Of a stretch of DNA of 64,000 bases, positions 16,516 through 24,761 are shown in pieces (positions within the stretch are counted from its first letter, which is position 1; each line of letters begins with the position of its first letter). The DNA is from Alphaproteobacteria bacterium (GTDB lineage Bacteria; Pseudomonadota; Alphaproteobacteria; Micropepsales; Micropepsaceae), in NCBI GenBank assembly GCA_947462105.1, contig CANHNJ010000013.1, positions 1 to 64,000 of the forward strand, in the 5' to 3' direction. Below the pieces are notes generated by a model. That model saw only the letters and a program-made list of their open reading frames with translations, was not told the origin of the DNA and searched no databases. The translations under genes were made by a program, and so were the position numbers.

Positions 16516-17730
16516 CTACTTCTTCAAAATCTTTGCCACGCGCGCGCCTGCCAGGCGTGATGCCACCGGCATGTCCGAGCCCAGTAGCGGTGCCAGATAG
16601 TCGTGGAAGGCCGGCGTGACGCCGTTGGCCGCTGCATTGATGAAGCTGTCGGGCATCACCTTGGTCAGGCCCGCAATCTGCTTCAGATCCGTGAGCTGAT
16701 ACTCGGCGGCATAATTGCCGGCGCGGTGGATGGAGATCGAGCCGTCGCGGCCGCTCCACATCGCATGCTGCACCGCCTTTTCGCCCACCTCGCGCGCCTC
16801 GCGCTGGTCAACATCGCTGACGCAGCCCAGGAAGCTGCGCTGGACATAGCCGAAAGTGTCGCCGCGCACGCGCTTGAGGCCAAGCTTTTCCTTCACCACC
16901 TTGGTGAGCATGTCGGCCAGGGCGCCGCCGGCCAGTTCGACATTGCCATGCGGGTCCTTGTCCAGCGTGCCGAGCGTGGCGGCGATGGGGGTGTGATCGG
17001 CATCGGCGATGCCTTCCGACACGGCGATGACGCAGCGGCCGTGGCGGTCCATCTTCGCCTTCACATCACCGAGGAACTTGTCCACGTTGAAGGCGCGTTC
17101 CGGGACATAGATCAGGTGCGGGCCGTCCTCGGGATAGAGGCTACCCAGCGCGGCGGCGGCGGTGAGGAAGCCGGCATGTCGTCCCATCACCACGCCGATA
17201 TAGACGCCGGGCAGGGCGCGGTTATCGAGATTGGCGCCCGCGAAGGCCTGCGCCACGAACTTGGCGGCGGACGGAAAGCCCGGCGTGTGATCATTGACCA
17301 TCAGGTCGTTGTCGATGGTCTTGGGAATGTGGATGCAGCGCAGGTCGTAATTGGCCTTCTGCGCTTCCTCGGAAACGATGCGCACCGTGTCGGAGCTGTC
17401 ATTGCCGCCGATATAGAAGAAGCTGCCGATACCGTGCGCCTGCACGCTCTTGAAGATTTCCTGGCAGTATTTCAGGTCGGGCTTGTCGCGGGTCGAGCCC
17501 AGCGCCGCTGACGGCGTCACAGCCACGCGCTCCAGGTTGGCCATCGTCTCCTGCGTCAGGTCGACGAAATCCTCGTTGACGATGCCGCGCACGCCATGCA
17601 GCGCGCCATAGACCTTGCTGACGTTTGCGAACTTGCGGGCTTCCACTACCACGCCGACGAGCGACTGGTTGATGACAGCGGTGGGGCCGCCGCCCTGGGC
17701 GACCAGGATTTTCGAAGCGTTGGACGACAC
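16516..17730 (-). CDS. 6-phosphofructokinase, pyrophosphate-dependent type by active-site residues
   Basis: The 404-residue enzyme phosphorylates fructose 6-phosphate in glycolysis. The start is GTG 17730 (SSNASKILVAQGGGPTAV follows), with AGAGGG upstream; a longer open frame beyond it has no family similarity. YIGGNDS at 106-112 replaces the ATP-enzyme GGDGS, placing aspartate where ATP enzymes have glycine, and PKTIDND at 136-142 has the lysine of PPi-dependent enzymes instead of glycine. MGRHAGF near 185 is the fructose-phosphate site. The length also fits PPi-type enzymes better than the 320-residue ATP form. The donor assignment is by motif and not proven. Confidence 0.85.
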   Translation of the reverse strand: MSSNASKILVAQGGGPTAVINQSLVGVVVEARKFANVSKVYGALHGVRGIVNEDFVDLTQETMANLERVAVTPSAALGSTRDKPDLKYCQEIFKSVQAHGIGSFFYIGGNDSSDTVRIVSEEAQKANYDLRCIHIPKTIDNDLMVNDHTPGFPSAAKFVAQAFAGANLDNRALPGVYIGVVMGRHAGFLTAAAALGSLYPEDGPHLIYVPERAFNVDKFLGDVKAKMDRHGRCVIAVSEGIADADHTPIAATLGTLDKDPHGNVELAGGALADMLTKVVKEKLGLKRVRGDTFGYVQRSFLGCVSDVDQREAREVGEKAVQHAMWSGRDGSISIHRAGNYAAEYQLTDLKQIAGLTKVMPDSFINAAANGVTPAFHDYLAPLLGSDMPVASRLAGARVAKILKK

Positions 17731-17889
17731 GGTAGGCCCTCTTTTTATGTTGCAGCGCCGAAGAAAAGCCCGGCGCATCGGCTTGGCGCCGGGAGTCCTA
17801 CGACGGAAGTTAATCGTTGTCAGCCGCGACTTTTTGCTATGCTCAGACAATGGCCGGATTTGAACCGGCAACCTTGGGAGGAATAGTCC

Positions 17890-19023
17890 ATGAAAATCCG
17901 TCTCGCCATCGCCTCGCTGGCTGTTCTGGGCGCTTTCACGCTCGCCCTGGCGCAGACGCCCCCGCCGCCGCCGGGCCCTGCCGCCCCGCCGCCGCCGCCA
18001 CAATTCCCCGTGGGCGGCACCGACAATATTTCCAATGGCGATACCGTGATCGGGCCCGACTATGCGGTCGCCGACGAATTGCGTTCGCATCCCGCCTGGG
18101 CCACTGGCGAATTGCACCAGTTCGTCATGCTGGCCAAGGACAGCAAGATTTACCCCGGCCGCAAGCGCAAGCCCGGCTATCGCGCTGACCCGGCCAAGGC
18201 GCCGGGCGGCCCGGGCAATGCCGTGCCGGGCGATGTGCAGTGGGAGGACGCGCCCTACGAGCCGCGTCCCGTCTGGGTCTATGTCCCCGCCGGCACCAAT
18301 CCGCGTACCCCCATGCCGGTGATCATCGTGCAGGATGGCCGCGGCTATCAGGACCAGGTACGCCGCGCCATCGACGCCGGCATCGCACAGAAGAAAATTC
18401 CGCCCATGGTCATGGTGGCGTTGCAGCCCGGTTCGGTGCCGCTGGGTGCCGTGAATGCCGAGGACGCGCAGGGCAGCCAGCGCGGCCATGAATACGACAC
18501 CATGTCGGGCCGCTACAGCGACTTCATCGAGACCGAAGTGCTGCCGCTGGTTTCCAAGAAGTACAACATCACTTTCACCAAGGATCCCGAAGGCCGCGCC
18601 ACGCTGGGCGGCTCATCGGGGGCGGCGGCGGCGTTCAGCATGGCCTGGTATCACCCGGAGCGGTATCGCCGCACGGTGATCTTCTCGCCGACCTTCGTGA
18701 ACCAGCAATCGCCGGTCGATCTGGCAACGCCGCGCGGCGCGTGGGAATATCACGCCACGTTGATCCCCAACACGGCGAAGAAGCCGATCCGCATCTGGAT
18801 GGAAGTGGGCGAGCGCGACAACCGCTACCAGGACGAGGAAGGCACCTGGCACAATTGGGTGCTGGCGGCGAACCGCACGGCGGCGGCACTGAAGGCCAAG
18901 GGTTATGATTACCGCTATGTCTTCGCCAAGGATGCCGGTCATACCGATGGCCGTGTGCGCGAGCAGACCATGGCGGCGGCGCTGGAATATGTCTGGCAGG
19001 GTTACCAGCCGACAGGCCGTTAG
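17890..19023 (+). CDS. secreted alpha/beta-hydrolase esterase with proline-rich N-terminus
   Basis: This 377-residue protein is preceded by GGGAGGA. The signal peptide ends ALAQ, followed by a proline/glycine stretch (about residues 23-38) that probably acts as a flexible linker. The core is of the enterochelin-esterase-like family: VWVYVPAGT, VIIVQDGRGY, GGSSG with nucleophile S242, then AWYHPERY, and a late histidine in DAGHTDGRV. It is a paralogue of the esterase at 5758-6786, with the same order of segments and the shared MSGRYSDFIETEVLP-like helix. The ester substrate is unknown. It is monocistronic and divergent from the phosphofructokinase gene. Confidence 0.85.
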   Translation: MKIRLAIASLAVLGAFTLALAQTPPPPPGPAAPPPPPQFPVGGTDNISNGDTVIGPDYAVADELRSHPAWATGELHQFVMLAKDSKIYPGRKRKPGYRADPAKAPGGPGNAVPGDVQWEDAPYEPRPVWVYVPAGTNPRTPMPVIIVQDGRGYQDQVRRAIDAGIAQKKIPPMVMVALQPGSVPLGAVNAEDAQGSQRGHEYDTMSGRYSDFIETEVLPLVSKKYNITFTKDPEGRATLGGSSGAAAAFSMAWYHPERYRRTVIFSPTFVNQQSPVDLATPRGAWEYHATLIPNTAKKPIRIWMEVGERDNRYQDEEGTWHNWVLAANRTAAALKAKGYDYRYVFAKDAGHTDGRVREQTMAAALEYVWQGYQPTGR

Positions 19024-19107
19024 CACGGTTCTTTTGCGTCCTGCGTGCGTTGTTCGTCGCTCATGGGCTTATGTTTGCCCATATCGCTTCGCGCGCCTGA
19101 AAGCCGG

Positions 19108-19308
19108 TCAGCGATAGTCGGGCGGTGGCTGCTCGCCACGCCGCACCCGGGGAATGACCGCCCTCACATGCCGCCAGCTATTGGCGGCGAACAATTCCCC
19201 CAGCGATTCCAGCAGCGCGATTTTGGCATCGCATTCGGTCTCGGCCTTGTCAGTGAAGTCGCGCACGAACTGCCGTGCTTGCGTCCAGATCTGTATTCTT
19301 GTGAGCAC
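19108..19308 (-). CDS. small hypothetical protein
   Basis: The open frame has 66 codons, starting at GTG. It is charged, with amphipathic helices (RQFVRDFTDKAETECDAKIALLESLGELF, then SWRHVRAVIPRVRR). The pattern of a tryptophan early, a helix and a closing W-x-x-V segment faintly resembles the small DUF6961-type proteins of sphingomonads, but I cannot confirm it. The ribosome site is weak. It is convergent with the esterase, 84 bp away. Confidence 0.4.
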   Translation of the reverse strand: MLTRIQIWTQARQFVRDFTDKAETECDAKIALLESLGELFAANSWRHVRAVIPRVRRGEQPPPDYR

Positions 19309-19309
19309 G

Positions 19310-19341
19310 TGGATCCCCGGTCTGAGGCCGGGACTTATGAC
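19310..19341. repeat. degenerate copy of a GTCAT-CCCG type dispersed palindrome
   Basis: TGGATCCCCGG ... CCGGGA and TTATGAC read, on the other strand, as GTCAT, CCCGG, then CCGGGGATCCA. This is the general form of the repeat at 54061-54087 and of a palindrome common between genes in many Proteobacteria. Confidence 0.4.
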
Positions 19342-19467
19342 ATTGCGGTCAAGTTAACAATGGCCACACGTAATATTATTACGTCTCCACCCCGTTCAGG
19401 GGAATTGTCTTCATCCTTTGCTCACCCTGTCGGCTCCCGATGCGCGACTGTGGCGTGAAAGACGCAG

Positions 19468-19485
19468 GAAAAGCCTAGGCTTTTC
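19468..19485. promoter_or_regulatory. 18-bp perfect palindrome upstream of an outer-membrane-like gene
   Basis: GAAAAGCCT is followed directly by its complement AGGCTTTTC, with no spacer, 61 bp before the ATG at 19547. It could be a dimeric regulator site or an early-forming RNA hairpin in the leader. No known consensus is matched. Confidence 0.35.
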
Positions 19486-19546
19486 TTGGCCGGACCTCCC
19501 ACCTCTGCTAGGTTGTTTTCCAGTTGAAGCGAGGGTTTTTCGTCTT

Positions 19547-20635
19547 ATGCCGGTCGTTGCGCGCGCCATTGCCGCCTGCTCGATCCTTGCCGCCTTTGCG
19601 GCCGGGACGGCCTTTGCTGCGCCCGCCCAGCATGCTGCACCGCTGACCATCACCGCGTCCAGCGTCACGTCCTTTGGTGCCCCGCGCGCCCTCACCGCCA
19701 CCGAATTTGCCAGCGTCCCGGCGCTGGTCAACGCCACGCATGACACCGGCGCGCTGACCCTGTCGTCGGACGGGTTTGCCGCCAGCACGGCGCTGTCGCC
19801 CACCCTGGCGCTCGACAGCGCCTATCGCGGCGACCTGTCGGCGCGCTTCACCAGCTTTGACCGCACCGCCCAGCCCATGCTGGGCAATGGTGCCTCGTTC
19901 CTCGCGCTGGCCAATGCCGGACGCTATGGCGGCCTGACCTATGTGCCGTCGGCCGATCTTAAGCTGCGACTGGGCGTCAGCGCCTGGAATGGCCGTCTCG
20001 ACAATGTGAGCTTCGATGTCCCGGCAGCGACCGGCATGCCCTTCGCCATCGATCGCAGCTCGGTCACCACGGTGATGGCTGGCCTGTCCTGGAAACCCGC
20101 CGAGTGGATGAGTCTGGGGCTGAACGCCGTTTCGTCCTATCGCCGCAACACGCCGCTCGCCTATGGCGTGGCGTCGCCGCTGGGCCAGTCGTCGCGCACC
20201 CAGGGCGTGGAACTTTCCGCCAGCTTCAAACTGGCCAAGGACTGGGTCACCACCACCCATTTCGCGCTAGGCTTCACCCAGCTCAACCAGCGCAGTGGCG
20301 CGGCGGGCACCAGCTTTGACGGGAAGGCCTATTCCATCACCGTCGCCAAGCAGGGCGTGTTCGGCGATGACGCGCTGGGCTTCACGCTCAGCCGTCCCGC
20401 GCCCGGCATGATCAGCAGCTTCACGGCTTTCAGCGCGGCAAGTGAATTGCCGCCCATTATGCTGGCCGCCGGCAAGAACACCGCGCCGGAAACCGACCTG
20501 CAGATCGGCTATGTCACCAGCTTCCTGAATGGCCGTTTGGCCTTGCAGACCAATGCCGGCTACCAGATGAACGCGCAGGGCCAATCCGGCGCCAGCGCGG
20601 TGTCGGTGCTGTCGCGCGCGAAGATCAACTTCTGA
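19547..20635 (+). CDS. probable outer-membrane beta-barrel protein, uncharacterised
   Basis: The product has 362 residues. ATG 19547 opens a signal peptide (ARAIAACSILAAFAAGTAFAA). The mature part shows many alternating strands with serine/threonine-rich turns, for example LKLRLGVSAWNG, TTVMAGLSWKP, MSLGLNAVSSY and LALQTNAGYQMN. It ends in KINF, the C-terminal phenylalanine typical of outer-membrane barrels. I recognise no specific family. Its stop codon overlaps the codon at which the following gene could begin, so the two are likely one operon. Confidence 0.6.
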   Translation: MPVVARAIAACSILAAFAAGTAFAAPAQHAAPLTITASSVTSFGAPRALTATEFASVPALVNATHDTGALTLSSDGFAASTALSPTLALDSAYRGDLSARFTSFDRTAQPMLGNGASFLALANAGRYGGLTYVPSADLKLRLGVSAWNGRLDNVSFDVPAATGMPFAIDRSSVTTVMAGLSWKPAEWMSLGLNAVSSYRRNTPLAYGVASPLGQSSRTQGVELSASFKLAKDWVTTTHFALGFTQLNQRSGAAGTSFDGKAYSITVAKQGVFGDDALGFTLSRPAPGMISSFTAFSAASELPPIMLAAGKNTAPETDLQIGYVTSFLNGRLALQTNAGYQMNAQGQSGASAVSVLSRAKINF

Positions 20636-20652
20636 AGCGCATTTTTCTTCTC

Positions 20653-21366
20653 GTGAGCGTTGCCGTCGCGGTGCTGCTGCTCAGTGCTGTGTTCTGGATC
20701 ATGCCGGACGGCCTGCGCCTGACGCCGCATGCGGTCGCAGCACCACCGCCGCTGCAGGGCTATACTATCGCCGTCATCGCCGACCTGCATGCGGGCGCGT
20801 CCTTCATCGACGAAGGCAAGCTGGACGCGATTGTGCGCCAGACCAATGCCGCCAATCCCGACCTGGTGCTGCTGGCGGGTGATTTTTCCGGCGGCATGCA
20901 GGCCGACATCATCGCGGCGCACCTATCGCGGCTGGAGGCAAGGCTGGGGGTCTATGCCGTGCTGGGCGCGGGCGATGTGCCACAAGACGACGAAGCGCCC
21001 ATGATCGGCCCCGCGCTGGAGAAGGTTGGCATCTTCGTTCTGGGCGGTTCCTATATCGTGCTGGGAACAGCGCGTGGTCCGGTGATCCTGACCGGGCTGG
21101 GCGAAGGTCGTCCGATCCGGCTTCCGCCGGGCGGCACGGTTTTGTGCCTTGCCGCTGCGGTGCCGGATCTGGCCAATGTGCCGGCGCGCTGTGCGCTGAC
21201 CATTTCCGGCCCGCCCCATGGCGACCAGCTTGCCCTACCGTTCCTGCGCGCGGCGCCGGTGCGCCGCGATGGCGGGCGGACGCTGTTCGTCAGCCCCGGC
21301 ATTGGTGGCGCGACCCTGTCTGCGCGCCTGGACACGCCCGAGATTTCACTGCTGAAAATCCAGTAG
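20653..21366 (+). CDS. metallophosphoesterase-like protein with degraded metal site
   Basis: With GTG 20653 the product is 237 residues; the frame extends back to a CTG at 20632 that would give a better membrane anchor (LKRIFLLV). A transmembrane helix at residues 1-18 is followed by a YkuE-like calcineurin fold: IADLHAG (D44, H46), LLAGDF (D77), LFVSPGIG and PEISLL. The GNHD motif is replaced by GAGD (105-108), the HNPD-type motif by AAVPD, and GHTHGGQ by GPPHGDQ (186-192). Three metal or catalytic histidine sites are therefore lost. It is probably membrane-anchored and may be inactive or act as a binding protein. Confidence 0.7.
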   Translation: MSVAVAVLLLSAVFWIMPDGLRLTPHAVAAPPPLQGYTIAVIADLHAGASFIDEGKLDAIVRQTNAANPDLVLLAGDFSGGMQADIIAAHLSRLEARLGVYAVLGAGDVPQDDEAPMIGPALEKVGIFVLGGSYIVLGTARGPVILTGLGEGRPIRLPPGGTVLCLAAAVPDLANVPARCALTISGPPHGDQLALPFLRAAPVRRDGGRTLFVSPGIGGATLSARLDTPEISLLKIQ

Positions 21367-21419
21367 CGACGGGCCCCGTGCCCCGCTAAAACCGCATCGC
21401 TTTCGCAAGGAAAACCATC

Positions 21420-23078
21420 ATGGCCGGCCCCCAGTTCGTCTACTACATGAAGGACCTGTCCAAGACGTATCCGGGCGGCAAGCAGGTTCTCAAGAACATC
21501 TACCTGTCCTTCTATCCGGGCGCCAAAATCGGCATCGTCGGCGTCAATGGCGCGGGCAAGTCCACCCTGATGAAGATCATGGCAGGCATGGACACGGAAT
21601 ATACCGGCGAGGCCTGGGCCGCCGATGGCGTCCGCATGGGCTATCTCAGCCAGGAGCCACATCTCGATCCGGCCAAGACCGTCCGCGAGAATGTCATGGA
21701 AGGCGTCGCCAAGAAGCAGGCGCTGGTGGACCGCTACAACGAGATCGCCTCCAACTATACCGACGAGACCGCCGACGAGATGGCGAAGCTGCAGGACGAG
21801 ATCGAAGCCCAGGGCCTGTGGGATCTCGACAGCCAGGTCGACCAGGCGATGGACGCACTCCGCTGCCCCGATGGCGATGCCGCAGTGGAAACGCTGTCAG
21901 GCGGCGAGCGCCGCCGCGTCGCGCTATGCAAGCTTCTGCTGGACGCGCCCGACATTTTGCTGCTGGACGAACCCACCAACCATCTCGATGCCGAGTCGGT
22001 GCAATGGCTGGAATCGACGCTGAAGGACTATAAGGGCTGCATCATTCTGGTCACCCATGACCGTTATTTCCTGGACAATGTCACCGGCTGGATCCTGGAA
22101 CTGGATCGCGGCAAGGGCATTCCGCATGAAGGCAACTACACGTCTTTCCTGGAAGTGCAGGAAAAGCGCCTGAAGCAGGAATCCAGCGAAGAGCAGGCGC
22201 AGCAGCGCACGATCGCGCGCGAACGCGAGTGGATCAAGCAGTCGCCCAAGGCGCGCCAGGCCAAGTCCAAGGCGCGCATCAACTCCTATGAGGAGCTGGT
22301 GGCCAAGTCGCAGGAACAGCGCACCGGCACCGCCACCATCATGATCCCGGTGGCGGAGCGGCTGGGCGACCTGGTGATCGAGGCTGAAGGTCTCGCCAAG
22401 GGTTATGACGACCGCCTGCTCTACGAGAATGTGAACTTCAAGTTGCCGCCGGGTGGTATTGTGGGCGTCATCGGCGCAAACGGTGCCGGCAAGACGACGC
22501 TGTTCCGCATGCTCACGGGGCAGGAAAAGCCCGATGCCGGTACGCTCAAGGTCGGTTCCACCGTGCAGATCGGCTATGTGGACCAGAGCCGCGACTCGCT
22601 CGATCCCAAAAAGACCGTGTACCAGGAGATTTCCGGCGGCACCGACTTCATCGAGTTCGGCAAGACCAAGATCAACGCGCGCGCCTATTGCGGTCATTTC
22701 GCCTTCAAGGGTGGCGACCAGCAGAAGATGGTCGGCCAGTTGTCGGGCGGTGAGCGCAACCGCGTCCATCTCGCCAAGATGCTGCGCTCGGGCGCCAATT
22801 TGCTGCTGCTCGACGAACCCACCAACGATCTGGATGTTGACACACTGCGCGCACTGGAAAGTGCCCTGGAAGAATTCGCCGGTTGCGCCCTGATCATCAG
22901 CCATGACCGCTGGTTTCTGGATCGCATCGCCACCCACATGCTGGCCTTTGAAGGCGACAGTCATGTCGAATGGTTCGAAGGCAATTTCCAGGATTATGAG
23001 GCCGACAAGAAGCGCCGCCTGGGTGTGGATGCCGACCAGCCGCACAAGATCAAGTACAAGCGCTTCACCCGCGCCTGA
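21420..23078 (+). CDS. ettA: energy-dependent translational throttle protein EttA (ABC-F)
   Basis: The 552-residue length is typical of EttA. It has two ABC domains and no membrane segment. The first has Walker [10 protein letters not shown] (about 41-49), signature LSGGERRR and DEPTNHLDA. The second has [17 protein letters not shown] and DEPTNDLD. The linker between them ([16 protein letters not shown] to [15 protein letters not shown]) is the tRNA-contacting P-site motif region. The protein binds the ribosomal E site and gates the first elongation step according to ATP/ADP. It is a single gene. Confidence 0.93.
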   Translation: MAGPQFVYYMKDLSKTYPGGKQVLKNIYLSFYPGAKIGIVGVNGAGKSTLMKIMAGMDTEYTGEAWAADGVRMGYLSQEPHLDPAKTVRENVMEGVAKKQALVDRYNEIASNYTDETADEMAKLQDEIEAQGLWDLDSQVDQAMDALRCPDGDAAVETLSGGERRRVALCKLLLDAPDILLLDEPTNHLDAESVQWLESTLKDYKGCIILVTHDRYFLDNVTGWILELDRGKGIPHEGNYTSFLEVQEKRLKQESSEEQAQQRTIAREREWIKQSPKARQAKSKARINSYEELVAKSQEQRTGTATIMIPVAERLGDLVIEAEGLAKGYDDRLLYENVNFKLPPGGIVGVIGANGAGKTTLFRMLTGQEKPDAGTLKVGSTVQIGYVDQSRDSLDPKKTVYQEISGGTDFIEFGKTKINARAYCGHFAFKGGDQQKMVGQLSGGERNRVHLAKMLRSGANLLLLDEPTNDLDVDTLRALESALEEFAGCALIISHDRWFLDRIATHMLAFEGDSHVEWFEGNFQDYEADKKRRLGVDADQPHKIKYKRFTRA

Positions 23079-23186
23079 TCAGGCCGGCAAGTCTTCAGGG
23101 CGTTGCTGGAAGAAGCCGAACCGGTTGCGGTACGGGCATGAAAAAATCCGCTCCTGCGGGCGCGGCTCTTCTCAAGGATGCCGCTC

Positions 23187-23810
23187 TTAAGACCGGAACT
23201 GCTTGGCGAGCTCGCTGAGATGCGAAATCAGCAGTTTCACGTTGCCATTGTTCTGGCCCAGGAAGGCGACGAACTGGTCGCGCTGCTGCAGCGACAGCCA
23301 CACGCCTTCCACCGAGATGTCGGTCACCACCGGCTTGGCGCCATCGGTGCGGACGCGGAAGCTGACTTCCAGCGGCTGGCCCGACTTGGCCGGATCGATC
23401 AGCTGGGTGGAGACGATGTAGTCGGTCGGAGCCCGCTGGGTAGAGCCCGTCACCTTCAGCGTCTGGCCGGAATATTTCGAGAAATAGAACTGATAGACCG
23501 ACACGGCATAGTTCTGGAACGCGCTTTCGAACCCGGCCACATCGGCGGGTGAAGCGCTGCGGCGATACTGGCCCAGCGTGAAGTCGGCAATGCGCTTGAG
23601 GTCGGTGAGGCCGGTGAGGAACTGCTCGAACTGGTCGCGCTTGGCCGCTGGCGTCAGCGTCTTGCTGTTGAGACGCGCCAGGCCCCTCTGGATATTGTCC
23701 GAGACGAAGGTTTCCGCTGGGTCCGCAGCCAGGGCGGGCGCTGTCAGGAATGGCACCACAAGGGCGGTGGCCAGGAGCGTGCGGCGGGCCAGGGAGAAGG
23801 GGGTGCTCAT
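23187..23810 (-). CDS. mlaC: MlaC/Ttg2D-type periplasmic phospholipid-binding protein
   Basis: The protein has 207 residues, with a signal peptide ARRTLLATALVVPFLTAPALAA. Family features are AETFVSDNIQRGLARLN near the start, FTLGQYRRSASPADVAGFESAFQNYAVSVYQFYFSKYSG in the middle and GVWLSLQQRDQFVAFLGQNNGNVKLLISHL at the end. MlaC shuttles phospholipids between the MlaA-porin complex and the inner-membrane MlaFEDB transporter; in hopanoid producers the homologue is called HpnM. It lies 78 bp downstream of mlaA on the same strand, so the two probably form an operon. The transporter genes are not here. Confidence 0.85.
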   Translation of the reverse strand: MSTPFSLARRTLLATALVVPFLTAPALAADPAETFVSDNIQRGLARLNSKTLTPAAKRDQFEQFLTGLTDLKRIADFTLGQYRRSASPADVAGFESAFQNYAVSVYQFYFSKYSGQTLKVTGSTQRAPTDYIVSTQLIDPAKSGQPLEVSFRVRTDGAKPVVTDISVEGVWLSLQQRDQFVAFLGQNNGNVKLLISHLSELAKQFRS

Positions 23811-23888
23811 ACTAATGTCTCTCGCAACTATACGTGCAGAATTGCGGTTTGCTGCGGCAGTTTCAAGGCTGAACGGGCCCGATTTTTC

Positions 23889-24617
23889 TCAGAAATCCGG
23901 CAATTCCGCCGCCGGATTGGCCACGCCGTCGCGAATTTCGTTGTCGCGCGCCTGGCGGTAAAGGTTCCGCAGGGCGGCATAATAATCCACCGAGCTGCGC
24001 TCGATACCCTGCAGCGTGTCGAAGGTCTGGGATCGCAGGTCCAGCACGTTGAGATATTGCCGCCCTGCCGCCCACCAGAAATGCTGCTTGAAGTGGATAT
24101 GGTTGGTGGGATCGATGCCGAACGTGTCCACCATCAGTCCCGCCGTGTCGCGCGGGTTGCTGGGCCCCAGCAGCGGCAACATCACGAAGGGGCCTTCGCC
24201 CGCGCCCCACACCGACAGCGTCTGGCCGAAATCCTCGCCGTGATAGAGCATGCCGATGGGTGTGGCGGGATCGAAAAGGCCGCCCACTCCGATGCTGGAA
24301 TTGATCACGAAGCGCGCCACGGTGCGGCCTGCCCGGCCGGGCTTGGCCTGCAGCAGGTCGTTCACGAAGATGGTGGGCAGCGCCAGGTTACGCAGCAAAT
24401 TGTGCACGCCGGTGCGCATGAATTCCGGCAGCGCCCGGTAGCGTTCCAGCGTGTGGATGAAGACCAGCCGGTCCACTTCCTGGTTCAGCACCATGATGTT
24501 GCGGTTGGCCGGCTCATAGGGGTCGTTAGCAGCCAGCGCCTCGGGTGAGGCGGTGCTGGCGCAGCCCGCCAGCGCCAGTCCATAAAGCCCCAGCAATAGC
24601 GCCCGAAAGCCGCGCAT
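23889..24617 (-). CDS. mlaA: MlaA (VacJ) outer-membrane lipoprotein
   Basis: The 242-residue product starts at ATG 24617; the longer open frame begins in non-family sequence. The signal peptide ends in the lipobox LALAGC, so C19 is lipidated. The family core is DPYEPANRNIMVLNQEVDR, LRNLALPTIFVNDLLQ, RFVINSSIGVGGLFDPA, GEDFGQTLSVWGAGEGPFVMLPLLGPSNPRD and the LRSQTFDTL-YAALRNLYRQ tail. MlaA removes mislocalised phospholipid from the outer leaflet and hands it to MlaC, encoded next. It is divergent from the ArsR-methyltransferase gene across about 140 bp. Confidence 0.9.
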   Translation of the reverse strand: MRGFRALLLGLYGLALAGCASTASPEALAANDPYEPANRNIMVLNQEVDRLVFIHTLERYRALPEFMRTGVHNLLRNLALPTIFVNDLLQAKPGRAGRTVARFVINSSIGVGGLFDPATPIGMLYHGEDFGQTLSVWGAGEGPFVMLPLLGPSNPRDTAGLMVDTFGIDPTNHIHFKQHFWWAAGRQYLNVLDLRSQTFDTLQGIERSSVDYYAALRNLYRQARDNEIRDGVANPAAELPDF

Positions 24618-24725
24618 GATCGAACCGAATCCCAAGAGAATGACGGCTTTTTTGCCGTTTTTTGCGGTGCAAAATCCACCCCTTGATACGGGCTTTTTCC
24701 CTCTTGCAGCAAGGCTTTCCGTAAG

Positions 24726-24747
24726 CATATAAAGATATGTTTATATG
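24726..24747. promoter_or_regulatory. candidate operator of the ArsR-methyltransferase/metF/metH operon
   Basis: CATATAAA (24726-24733) and its exact complement TTTATATG (24740-24747) flank a 6-bp GATATG spacer. The site ends only a few bases before the GGAGG ribosome site (24752-24756) of the ArsR-methyltransferase gene. A/T-rich inverted repeats of this shape are typical ArsR-family operators, so autoregulation is likely. This is inferred from position and symmetry. Confidence 0.55.
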
Positions 24748-24761
24748 TTTTGGAGGCTTGG

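Noticed and set aside
17853-17869. tRNA T-arm look-alike on the minus strand (GCCGG, TTCAAAT, CCGGC)
   Set aside because: No anticodon stem, D-arm, acceptor pairing or CCA is present, and the stretch overlaps the esterase leader. It could be a tRNA remnant but is not a gene.
17731-18489. N-terminal extension of the phosphofructokinase frame
   Set aside because: It runs antisense through the esterase start, has no family similarity, and the GTG at 17730 with AGAGGG upstream gives the normal enzyme start.
19024-19107. Possible terminator after the second esterase
   Set aside because: No convincing stem with a T tract could be found in these bases.
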